A DNA stretch of 6,236 nucleotides from Methanomethylicus sp964513415 (GCA_964513415.1 CAZEMX010000116.1:1-6236), one strand, 5' to 3'; shown: positions 1-6,207, counted from the first letter of the stretch. The notes: generated by a model not told the origin, from the sequence alone. Numbers and translations are program-made.

Positions 1-821
1 CAAGGCGCAAAATTCATATCCTAGTAGAAAAGCCATTATCTACCGATATAGATGGGGGAAAGCGAATGATAATGGCAGCTAAAGATAATAATGTTATGCT
101 ATATGTCGATTTTCATAAGCGTTTTGATCCAGCCCATGTACAGCTAAGGCAAGCAATCCAAGAAGGAAAATTGGGACAAATTGAGTATGGATATGTCTGT
201 ATGGAAGATAAGATTTTAGTGCCAGCTGAATGGTTCAAGACTTGGGCTAATAATAGTTCTCCTGGATGGTTCCTAGGTGTCCATTTCTATGACTTGATTT
301 ATTGGCTGCTCGAAGAAAAACCAAATAAAGTATATGCTACGGGTCACAAGAAGAAGCTAATATCAATGGGGATAGATACGTATGACTCTTTAGAGTCGAA
401 GTTCGAATTCCCTAGCGGTGCTACAATATCTGTCGATGCATCATGGATACTTCCCAATAGCTTTGCTTCAATTGTCAATCAGCAAATCCGCTTGGTGGGC
501 ACCAAAGGACTGCAGGAAGTAGATAGCCAAGACAGAGGAATAGTAGCTTCATATGAAAGTGATAATACCAATCAGGTAATAAACCCATATGGCCAATTAT
601 TATGTGAAGATCCAGTAGCTGGTAAGGCTCCTGTTGGTTATACAATTGAGTCTATGCTCTATTTTTTGCGACTTGTAAATATAATGAAGCAACATAACAT
701 CCCAGTTCAAGATCTCAAGGCTGAGTATCCTACAGGTGATCAAGCATTGGTGTCGACAATTATGTGCCAAAAGGCTCATGAAAGTGCACTTAAGGGCAAG
801 GTAATTGAAATAGAGTATTGA
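1..821 (+). CDS. Gfo/Idh/MocA-family sugar oxidoreductase, 5'-truncated by the window edge
   Basis: Probable NAD(P)-dependent dehydrogenase acting on a sugar, sugar phosphate or inositol-like substrate in the cytoplasm. The frame is open from base 3, so the ATG at 66 is internal: the codons before it read ILVEKPLSTDIDGGKR, containing the family EKP motif (visible residues 9-11) whose Lys lies in the active site. 272 residues are visible. Family members usually have 330-390 residues, so roughly 80-100 N-terminal residues, including the GxGxxG dinucleotide-binding loop, lie upstream of the window. The segment GWFLGVHFYD, with H94 and D97 in visible numbering, matches the catalytic His/Asp region of the family (commonly GGGxxxDxGxHxxD). 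The C-terminal half is the usual alpha/beta substrate and oligomerisation domain. The next gene starts 78 nt downstream on the same strand. Family assignment is firm; the substrate is unknown. Confidence 0.9.
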   Translation, partial: RRKIHILVEKPLSTDIDGGKRMIMAAKDNNVMLYVDFHKRFDPAHVQLRQAIQEGKLGQIEYGYVCMEDKILVPAEWFKTWANNSSPGWFLGVHFYDLIYWLLEEKPNKVYATGHKKKLISMGIDTYDSLESKFEFPSGATISVDASWILPNSFASIVNQQIRLVGTKGLQEVDSQDRGIVASYESDNTNQVINPYGQLLCEDPVAGKAPVGYTIESMLYFLRLVNIMKQHNIPVQDLKAEYPTGDQALVSTIMCQKAHESALKGKVIEIEY

Positions 822-886
822 TTATCCAAAACAAAAATAGGTGCTGGCTCTTTCAAATCATGCCAACATTTTAATGTGACAATATT

Positions 887-892
887 AGGAAG
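887..892 (+). promoter_or_regulatory. Shine-Dalgarno site of the LarA-like gene
   Basis: AGGAAG lies 6 nt before the ATG at 899 and supports that start. The 77-nt gap after the oxidoreductase gene shows no convincing promoter or terminator, so the genes are probably co-transcribed (inference). Confidence 0.6.
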
Positions 893-898
893 CGATAG

Positions 899-2170
899 AT
901 GGGTGAAAGTCTATATGAGGCAATCGGAAATGTGAAGATACCTCGTTTTATAAAAATCCGTCAGCATTTGGAGGATAATCACATTGATGATATCGAAGCT
1001 GTTTTGAAGCAAGAGTTCGCTAAACCGGAGATCTTAGATACTGTGAAGCCTGGCATGAAAATAGCACTTACGGCAGGCAGCCGCCCAATTAGCAATCTGG
1101 ACCTAATTTTGAAGTGCATTGTCACAAAATTGAAGCAACTTGGAGCTTCACCTTTTATAATCCCGGCAATGGGAAGCCATGGAGGAGGTACAGCTGAGGG
1201 TCAACGTAGAATTATTGAATCATATGGGATTACCGAAGAACGCATTGGGTGCCCAATAAAGGCCACTATGGAAACGGTGTGTGTTGGTTATTCCGCGGAA
1301 GGGCATGAGGTCCATGTCGATAAATATGCTAATGATGCTGATGGCATCATCATAATAGGGAAGATTAGGCCACATTCAGGATTCTCAGGTGAGTACGAAA
1401 GTGGGTTAATGAAAATGATGACAATTGGACTTGGCAAACAGCATGGGGCCGCTGTTTGCCACAATGCCGGAGCTAGGCATCTAGCTACGTATATACCAAT
1501 GTTTGCGAATGTCATCCTGGAGAAATGCAATATTTTGTTCGGTGTAGGAATTCTTGAGAATGCCTATCATAAGACATACATGATCCAAATGATACCAGCT
1601 AGAGATATTCCTCAAGAAGAACCTAAGCTGTTGCAAAAAGCCTATTCCTTAATTCCAAGGCTTCTATTCAAAAATATCGCAGTAATGATACTGGATGAAA
1701 TTGGTAAGAATATAAGCGGCGATGGAATGGACCCATATATTACTACTCGTTTTGGAACTCCTTATAAGACTTGTGAAGAATCTATCCAGAAAATAGCTAT
1801 CCTTGATCTTTCTGATGAAACACATGGTTGCATGCTTGGCGCGGGTTGGGCTGATGTTTGCACTAAGAGAATGTTTGACAAATGTAATCTTGAAGATAGC
1901 TATGTAAACGCAATAACATCTACGATATATGATGGTGTGCGTCTGCCAATGATACTCAAGAACGACTATTACGCAATAGCAGCATGCATCCGCGGTAGTG
2001 TGGGAGTCGATAGGAAACATATCAGGATGGTGCATTTACATAATACATTGGATATTTTTGAATTTGAGATATCCGAGAGCATGCTGGAGGATGCCAAGAA
2101 AAACCGCCAGATTGAAATATTAAGCGAACCCAAAGAACTTAGCTTTGATGAAAAGGGCAATCTCTGGTAA
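899..2170 (+). CDS. LarA/DUF2088-family protein (nickel-dependent 2-hydroxyacid racemase/epimerase homologue)
   Basis: A 423-residue homologue of lactate racemase LarA, a cytoplasmic enzyme that uses a nickel-pincer nucleotide (NPN) cofactor to racemise or epimerise 2-hydroxyacids by hydride transfer. Candidate equivalents of Lactobacillus plantarum LarA residues, placed by motif and spacing: GSRP with R62 (R75), MGSHGGG with H94 (H108), RPHSGFSG with H159 (H174), LMKM with K172 (K184, the cofactor-linking Lys), and AVCHNAG with H188 (H200, nickel ligand). The K-to-H spacing of 16 is the same as in LarA, but the H159-to-K172 stretch is three residues longer, which places the protein in a divergent subgroup. 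Residues 300-423 form the C-terminal domain. The gene sits between an oxidoreductase and NagB, so its substrate is probably linked to amino-sugar or sugar-acid breakdown rather than free lactate alone. It would need LarB/LarC/LarE activity from elsewhere in the genome. Superfamily membership is confident; activity is inferred. Confidence 0.85.
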   Translation: MGESLYEAIGNVKIPRFIKIRQHLEDNHIDDIEAVLKQEFAKPEILDTVKPGMKIALTAGSRPISNLDLILKCIVTKLKQLGASPFIIPAMGSHGGGTAEGQRRIIESYGITEERIGCPIKATMETVCVGYSAEGHEVHVDKYANDADGIIIIGKIRPHSGFSGEYESGLMKMMTIGLGKQHGAAVCHNAGARHLATYIPMFANVILEKCNILFGVGILENAYHKTYMIQMIPARDIPQEEPKLLQKAYSLIPRLLFKNIAVMILDEIGKNISGDGMDPYITTRFGTPYKTCEESIQKIAILDLSDETHGCMLGAGWADVCTKRMFDKCNLEDSYVNAITSTIYDGVRLPMILKNDYYAIAACIRGSVGVDRKHIRMVHLHNTLDIFEFEISESMLEDAKKNRQIEILSEPKELSFDEKGNLW

Positions 2171-2200
2171 ATAAAACTAGGTGAAAGGTATTTAAAGCAT

Positions 2201-2935
2201 ATGACTATATACAAAAAAAAGAATGAGGAAGAAGTAGGCAAAACTGCAGCTTTATGCGGAGCTGCAGCTATAAAAAGAGCCATTAGTCAAAAGGGCTATG
2301 CCAGAATTATTCTCGCAACTGGTGCATCTCAATTTTCGATCCTGGCTAATCTTGTAAAGATGGATGTTGCTTGGAATAAAGTAACAATATTTCATCTCGA
2401 TGAATATTGTGATTTGCCAATTACACATGAAGCCAGCTTTCGCAGGTACCTCCAGGAACGATTTGTCGACTATACACATCCTCAAAAAGTATATTTTATT
2501 GATAATGAAGGAGATATCATCAACAATATCAAGATATTAAGCGATGCGCTCCACGAAGAACCAATCGATGTAGCATTCATAGGAATAGGTGAAAATGGAC
2601 ATATCGCGTTTAATGATCCTCCCGCTGATTTTGAGACAAAAGAAGCTTATATCTTGGTCAATCTCAACGACGATTGCAAACGTCAACAGGTCAACGAAGG
2701 GTGGTTTGCATCAATAGACGAAGTTCCCTCACTAGCCATTTCCATGACGGTATATCAAATAATGCAAAGCAAGAGCATTATCTGTACTGTACCAGGCATC
2801 CGCAAAGCTAGAGCTGTAAAGGCAACATTAGAAGCCAAAGATGCTACGCCTTTTGTGCCCGCAAGTATTTTGAATCAGCATAAGGATTGTTATTTGATTT
2901 TGGATGAAGATTCAGCTTCATTGGCCTCTGCCTAA
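2201..2935 (+). CDS. nagB: Glucosamine-6-phosphate deaminase/isomerase family protein (NagB-like)
   Basis: A 244-residue cytoplasmic enzyme of the NagB family, expected to convert an amino-hexose 6-phosphate to ketohexose 6-phosphate plus ammonia. Motifs in order: phosphate loop ATGASQ (39-44); HLDEY (65-69) with D67, equivalent to the catalytic base D72 of E. coli NagB; GENGHIAFNDP (130-140) with the ring-opening His H134; and PGIRKA (198-203) with K202, equivalent to phosphate-binding K208. Length is normal for the family. Where E. coli has D141 and E148, this protein has N132 and D139. Asn at the first position is common in Gram-positive NagB, whereas Asp for Glu at the second is less usual and may mark a subfamily. 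ATG 2201 is the only plausible start: the same frame meets a stop at 2168, and AGGTGAAAGG lies upstream at somewhat long spacing. The gene follows the LarA-like gene by 30 nt and precedes SIS gene 1 by 38 nt. The substrate could be galactosamine-type instead of GlcN6P. Confidence 0.85.
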   Translation: MTIYKKKNEEEVGKTAALCGAAAIKRAISQKGYARIILATGASQFSILANLVKMDVAWNKVTIFHLDEYCDLPITHEASFRRYLQERFVDYTHPQKVYFIDNEGDIINNIKILSDALHEEPIDVAFIGIGENGHIAFNDPPADFETKEAYILVNLNDDCKRQQVNEGWFASIDEVPSLAISMTVYQIMQSKSIICTVPGIRKARAVKATLEAKDATPFVPASILNQHKDCYLILDEDSASLASA

Positions 2936-2960
2936 AGACAGCAAAGGTTTGTTTAATTGA

Positions 2961-2966
2961 AAGGAG
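2961..2966 (+). promoter_or_regulatory. Shine-Dalgarno site fixing a TTG start
   Basis: AAGGAG ends 7 nt before TTG 2974. The nearer ATG at 2969 reads ATG AAT TGA and stops at once, so the TTG is the start of the SIS gene. This is the strongest ribosome-binding site within the tight part of the cluster. Confidence 0.7.
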
Positions 2967-2973
2967 TAATGAA

Positions 2974-3732
2974 TTGAATAAATATATTGATATGTATCAT
3001 CAGACTATTAATAGAGCATTTGAGTTAATCGACAATGAATATGACTGTGCAATTTCCAATGCAGCCGATTTAATGGCTGCTAGCGTGGAAAAGGATGAAC
3101 TAATTCACATCATAGGGACTGGTGGTCATTCTACTATTGGTGCTATGGAATTATTTTGGAGAGCGGGCAGTCTGGCAAATATTAATCCCTTATTGGACCC
3201 AAGCATTATGCCAAGCAATGGGGCGCTTCATTCGAATTGGATGGAAAGAACAGAAGGTCTGGCACCAAGCATTATCAAATCGTATGGAGTGAAACCAGGG
3301 GAACTTATGATCATCGTGAATGCATATGGCATCAACCCGATGACTATCGATGCTGCTTTGGAAGCAAGGAAAATAGGAGTCAAGACGATTGGCGTAACGA
3401 GCACAAGTTTTGCTCTGAGCGTTCCAAAAGGTGAAAAGATGCGTCATTCATCAGGTCTTAATCTCCATGAAATTGTCGATGTATTTGTCGATTGTCACCT
3501 TCCTCTGGGAGATGCTTGTGTAACCATTGATGGGTGCAGTCAACCTGTCGGAGCAACTTCGACAATTCTTAATTGCTATTGTCTAAACCTACTCGTGATC
3601 GCCACAGTCGAGAAGCTAGTGAAAAAAGGCATCACTCCTCCAGTATGGCTAAGTGCTAATCTTGTCGATGGCGATGCAATAAATCAAAAATGGCATGAGC
3701 ATTACAACGAACGCGTAAAGCATATGCGATGA
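2974..3732 (+). CDS. SIS-domain sugar-phosphate isomerase/lyase-like protein, paralogue 1
   Basis: A 252-residue cytoplasmic protein consisting almost wholly of one SIS (sugar isomerase) domain with an N-terminal helical cap (residues 1-40). It resembles the UPF0309/phosphoheptose-isomerase-like group. Visible motifs: HIIGTGGHS (45-53), the SIS phosphosugar-binding loop; GAMELFWRAG (56-65) with E59; ERTEGLA (91-97) with E91; NAYGIN (116-121); RHSS (157-160); GATST (193-197); PPVW and SAN (222-229). SIS proteins of this kind isomerise aldose/ketose phosphates, transfer amino groups (AgaS) or cleave ethers (MurQ); the sequence does not show which applies here. Start is TTG with a well-placed AAGGAG. 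It lies 38 nt after nagB, and its TGA directly abuts the ATG of the deacetylase in the same frame, implying coupled translation. Gene 6 in this window is a paralogue of equal length. Fold is confident; reaction unknown. Confidence 0.85.
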   Translation: MNKYIDMYHQTINRAFELIDNEYDCAISNAADLMAASVEKDELIHIIGTGGHSTIGAMELFWRAGSLANINPLLDPSIMPSNGALHSNWMERTEGLAPSIIKSYGVKPGELMIIVNAYGINPMTIDAALEARKIGVKTIGVTSTSFALSVPKGEKMRHSSGLNLHEIVDVFVDCHLPLGDACVTIDGCSQPVGATSTILNCYCLNLLVIATVEKLVKKGITPPVWLSANLVDGDAINQKWHEHYNERVKHMR

Positions 3733-4899
3733 ATGAGACTATCAATGAAAAAGCAAGAAATCATTGGAAAATCAGTTTTTGATGAAAATCCAATCAGGAT
3801 AATTGTTGAAGACAGCTGTATTGCTAATGTCGAACATATTGAGTGCCTTAAAGATTTGCCATATGTAAGCCCAGGATTCCTAGATATGCAGGTCAATGGT
3901 TTTTTGGGAATCGACTATAGTCTAGAGAATCTAGAATCCGATCAAATATTAGCTTTGGTATCCCATTTGGCAAAATCTGGGACTACCCATCATATGCCCA
4001 CATTTGTGACTATGCCTCATAGAAGACTACTTAGAAACCTTAAGATAGCTTGCCAAGCCATGCGGAATAGCCAAATTGTTCGAGATTCAATAATTGGTTT
4101 CCATATAGAAGGACCATTTATTTCTCCAGAAGATGGCCCAAGAGGAGCACATGACAAGAAGTTAGTAAGGGAAGCTGATTTCCGCTTGTTCGAAGAATGG
4201 CAAGAAGCATCAGAAGGTTTGATCAAATTGGTTACGGTAGCCCCCGAGGTAGGAGGAGCACTTGATTTCATCAAGGCTGCCGTCTCAAAAGGAGTGAAGG
4301 TCGCAATTGGCCATACAGCTGCTTCCCCTGAGCAAATCCATGATGCTATAAATGCTGGAGCGACAATTTCGACCCACCTTGGCAATGGCAGTCATACATT
4401 AATCCCACGCTTACGCAACTACATATGGGAACAGCTCGCTGCGGATGAACTGCATGCTGGGATTATTTGTGATGGATATCATTTGCCGAAGTCGGTTGTG
4501 AAAGTATTTGCACGTGCAAAAGGGTTGGAAAGGTTGATTTTAGTGAGCGATGCTGCTTTATTGGGGGGTTATTCTCCTGGAATCTATAAGTGGGGTGATC
4601 TTGATGTGGAAGTATTAAAAGATGGTCATCTTGGATTGCCTGGAACAACAGTACTAGCTGGAGCTGCTCACCTCTTAGATTGGGACATAGCTCGATTTAT
4701 GGAATTTACCAATTGCTCTTTATTGCAAGCCATTTCTCTGTGTACTAGACAGCCAGCTGAATATCTCGGCTTAGATATAAAAGCATACGAGGATTTCATT
4801 CCAGAGAAACAAGCCAATCTTTGTATATTTAAATACAAAAAAGGAGATAACCATCTTCAAGTAGAAAGAACAATTCTCGGTGGTATTGATCTGTTTTGA
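3733..4899 (+). CDS. nagA: N-acetylglucosamine-6-phosphate deacetylase family protein (NagA-like amidohydrolase)
   Basis: A 388-residue metal-dependent amidohydrolase expected to remove acetate from an N-acetylhexosamine 6-phosphate, feeding the NagB-like enzyme. Motifs: PGFLDMQVNG (47-56), where Q53-x-N55 replaces the usual HxH as in NagA; HIEGPF (124-129) with metal ligand E126; IGHT (192-195) with H194; STHLGNGSH (213-221) with H215; CDGYH (246-250); LVSDA (270-274) with catalytic D273. Length is normal for NagA. Classical NagA has THLFNAM or THLYNAM at 214-220, but here GNGSH follows THL and PRLRNYIWEQLA comes next, a variant in the substrate-binding region that may signal a different sugar. 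ATG 3733 follows the SIS stop codon with no gap and no Shine-Dalgarno site, so translation is probably coupled. ATG 3745 is a possible alternative start. Family is firm; the exact substrate is not. Confidence 0.87.
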   Translation: MRLSMKKQEIIGKSVFDENPIRIIVEDSCIANVEHIECLKDLPYVSPGFLDMQVNGFLGIDYSLENLESDQILALVSHLAKSGTTHHMPTFVTMPHRRLLRNLKIACQAMRNSQIVRDSIIGFHIEGPFISPEDGPRGAHDKKLVREADFRLFEEWQEASEGLIKLVTVAPEVGGALDFIKAAVSKGVKVAIGHTAASPEQIHDAINAGATISTHLGNGSHTLIPRLRNYIWEQLAADELHAGIICDGYHLPKSVVKVFARAKGLERLILVSDAALLGGYSPGIYKWGDLDVEVLKDGHLGLPGTTVLAGAAHLLDWDIARFMEFTNCSLLQAISLCTRQPAEYLGLDIKAYEDFIPEKQANLCIFKYKKGDNHLQVERTILGGIDLF

Positions 4900-5068
4900 T
4901 GAGAGCAAGTTGTCTTTATTGAATTTATGACAGATAGAAAGCCAAAAAGTCTAATCCAATCCACTAGGCTAAGGCGATCATAGTAACTGCATGATTTTGG
5001 CTTTGCCAAGTAGGAATACTTCATTTGGATCCCATCTTATCAATTGGTTTTATGGAGGGATGGAGAAC
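4900..5068 (+). other. Intergenic spacer before the second SIS gene
   Basis: This is the longest gap inside the cluster (169 nt). I see no convincing -35/-10 pair and no terminator with a T-run. The only tidy structure is a short inverted repeat at 4997-5009, TTGGC, loop TTT, GCCAA, which could be a weak operator or chance. The frame of the next gene is open back to an ATG at 4991, but that extension lacks a ribosome-binding site and has no counterpart in the paralogue. An internal promoter here is possible but not shown. Confidence 0.35.
5054..5059 (+). promoter_or_regulatory. Shine-Dalgarno site deciding the start of the second SIS gene
   Basis: GGAGGG ends 9 nt before ATG 5069, but directly abuts ATG 5060 and cannot serve it well. 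This favours 5069, giving a protein matching the paralogue in length and N-terminus. Confidence 0.65.
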
Positions 5069-5824
5069 ATGAGCTTAGCAGAACAATATTTGGAACGAGT
5101 TACCAGAATTCTGGAGGAGATAGCTGAAAAGGAAAGCGCCGTTATTGACAAAGCGGCATCTATTGTCGCAGAGAGAGTAATACATGACAGACTAATTCAC
5201 GTATTTGGCAGTGGCGGCCATTCCATTATGGGGGCAATGGAGGTTTTCTGGAGAGCAGGAGGATTTGCTAATATCAATCCCTTATTTCCAGCTGGTCTTT
5301 CGCTTATAGACAGTCATCCTAATATCGAGAGAACAGCAGGATTAGCTGTTCCTATTTTGAAGTACTATGGTGTCGGGCAAGATGATGTGTTGATCATTAT
5401 CAATGTAAATGGAATTAACGCCATAAGTATCGAGACTGCCTTAAGAGCCAATGAAATGGGTGCCCATGTGATATCGATAACTTCACCAGAATTTTCTAAG
5501 CAAGTACCAGCAGGAATAGCAGCTCGGCATGCAAGTAACAAAAACCTCTATGAATTATCAGAAATTGTGGTGGATGTCCATGTCCCCGCAGGTGATTCCG
5601 TGCTAAGACTAGCTGGAATTGATCAGACTCTTGGCGCGACAAGCACTTATGCCGTATGCTTTGCCGCAAATTTGATTTTTATTAGAACCGCTGAAATACT
5701 TCTAGCAAATGGTTTCAAACCTCCAATCTGGACAAGTGCAAATATTCAAGGTGGAGATGAGGCTAATTCTGAATATTTAAGCAAATATCTAAACCGCGTT
5801 CACCATTTGTACCAGATGTTCTAA
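5069..5824 (+). CDS. SIS-domain sugar-phosphate isomerase/lyase-like protein, paralogue 2
   Basis: A 251-residue single SIS-domain protein, paralogous to the product of 2974-3732. Motifs: HVFGSGGHS (44-52), the phosphosugar loop; GAMEVFWRAG (55-64) with E58; ERTAGLA (87-93) with E87; NVNGIN (112-117); RHAS (153-156); GATST (189-193); PPIW and SAN (218-225). Over the loop and following helix (47-72 here, 48-73 in paralogue 1), 20 of 26 residues are identical. The paralogues differ most around residues 73-86, between the loop helix and ERT, where this copy is shorter and more hydrophobic, so substrate preference may differ. I chose ATG 5069 on ribosome-binding-site spacing and paralogue length; ATG 5060 and ATG 4991 are in frame but weaker. 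It is the last recognisable gene of the cluster. It may form a hetero-oligomer with paralogue 1 or carry out a sequential step (inference). Confidence 0.85.
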   Translation: MSLAEQYLERVTRILEEIAEKESAVIDKAASIVAERVIHDRLIHVFGSGGHSIMGAMEVFWRAGGFANINPLFPAGLSLIDSHPNIERTAGLAVPILKYYGVGQDDVLIIINVNGINAISIETALRANEMGAHVISITSPEFSKQVPAGIAARHASNKNLYELSEIVVDVHVPAGDSVLRLAGIDQTLGATSTYAVCFAANLIFIRTAEILLANGFKPPIWTSANIQGGDEANSEYLSKYLNRVHHLYQMF

Positions 5825-6150
5825 GATCAGAAGATTGCTAAAGTATCCTGAATGATTATGGGGTATCCATGGACCAACTTGACCCTGCTTAGCATAATCA
5901 GATCAAGATTATTGATGAACGCGTGGATAGTCATGACATTGGCAATGGCGATGTGCCTGATTTGCACCATGCCAAGGGAATCTGCTTATAGAGTTCCTAT
6001 GCCCTAATATTACTTAGGGATAGATGTTAAGATGATAGACAGATGTTCCAACTGACTTACTGCACAATATCAGATAGCATGCATGGTGGATGTGCCCTTT
6101 CATAGGGATTAAAGCGATATATGATATTCTTGCTTGCTATTGGAGGATAA
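5825..6150. other. Gene-free stretch downstream of the cluster
   Basis: About 325 nt without a credible gene on either strand; all frames are broken by frequent stops. There is no GC hairpin followed by a T-run after the last SIS gene, so no intrinsic terminator is evident. Weak structures seen: an inverted repeat ATAATC (5894-5899) / GATTAT (5907-5912), and CCCTAA (6002-6007) / TTAGGG (6014-6019). A TATGAT hexamer at 6120-6125 could be a -10 box for what follows, but the -35 candidate 17 nt upstream (CTTTCA) is poor. I recognise no riboswitch, tRNA or protein remnant. Confidence 0.5.
6002..6019. repeat. Small inverted repeat
   Basis: CCCTAA, loop TATTAC, TTAGGG forms a perfect 6-bp stem, extendable by a TAT/ATA pairing across a one-base bulge. 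There is no T-tract on either side, so it is not a convincing terminator. It may be an operator or chance. Confidence 0.3.
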
Positions 6151-6207
6151 ATGACTAACGATCAGTTTATTAGGACCTTGGGAAACCACCGCCTTTGGCG
6201 GTGGTGA
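6151..6207 (+). CDS. Possible small ORF or leader peptide (18 codons)
   Basis: ATG 6151 is preceded by GGAGG at 6142-6146 with 4-nt spacing, a good if slightly close ribosome-binding site. The peptide would be MTNDQFIRTLGNHRLWRW. It is not recognisable, has no membrane segment and contains two Trp near its end. Its last codons and stop fall inside the perfect hairpin at 6185-6205, an arrangement compatible with a leader peptide controlling a gene beyond the window. The ORF is short enough to arise by chance, and the hairpin alone may dictate its C-terminal residues. Confidence 0.3.
   Translation: MTNDQFIRTLGNHRLWRW
6185..6205. repeat. Perfect 9-bp GC-rich hairpin, possible IS200/IS605-type end structure
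   Basis: ACCACCGCC (6185-6193), loop TTT (6194-6196), GGCGGTGGT (6197-6205). It is far more GC-rich than its surroundings. The downstream bases (GATGTCCTGA) contain no T-run, and on the other strand only a short TTT follows, so it is a poor intrinsic terminator. A GC-rich stem with a tiny T-containing loop next to an otherwise gene-free stretch resembles the subterminal hairpins recognised by Y1 transposases of IS200/IS605 elements and their non-autonomous derivatives. No transposase is in view, so this is a resemblance only. Confidence 0.5.

Noticed and set aside
66..68. ATG 66 as the start of the oxidoreductase
   Set aside because: The same frame is open to base 3 and encodes the conserved EKP region upstream, so the true start is outside the window.
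1903..1916. Possible catabolite-response (cre-like) element
   Set aside because: At least two mismatches to the cre consensus, and it lies deep inside a coding region with no promoter nearby.
1664..2035. Minus-strand ORF of 123 codons
   Set aside because: It lies wholly inside the LarA-like gene, looks like an antisense shadow and shows no recognisable domain.
4017..4385. Minus-strand ORF of 122 codons
   Set aside because: It is antisense to conserved nagA motifs, has no plausible ribosome-binding site and no recognisable motif.
4991..5068. N-terminal extension of the second SIS protein from ATG 4991 or 5060
   Set aside because: No ribosome-binding site at 4991, GGAGGG directly abuts 5060, and the extension has no counterpart in the paralogue.
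5915..6007. 30-codon ORF encoding a short hydrophobic peptide
   Set aside because: There is no Shine-Dalgarno site, it is very short, and it is consistent with chance in a gene-free stretch.
6002..6019. Inverted repeat as a transcription terminator
   Set aside because: The stem is short and AT-containing, with no T-run on either strand.
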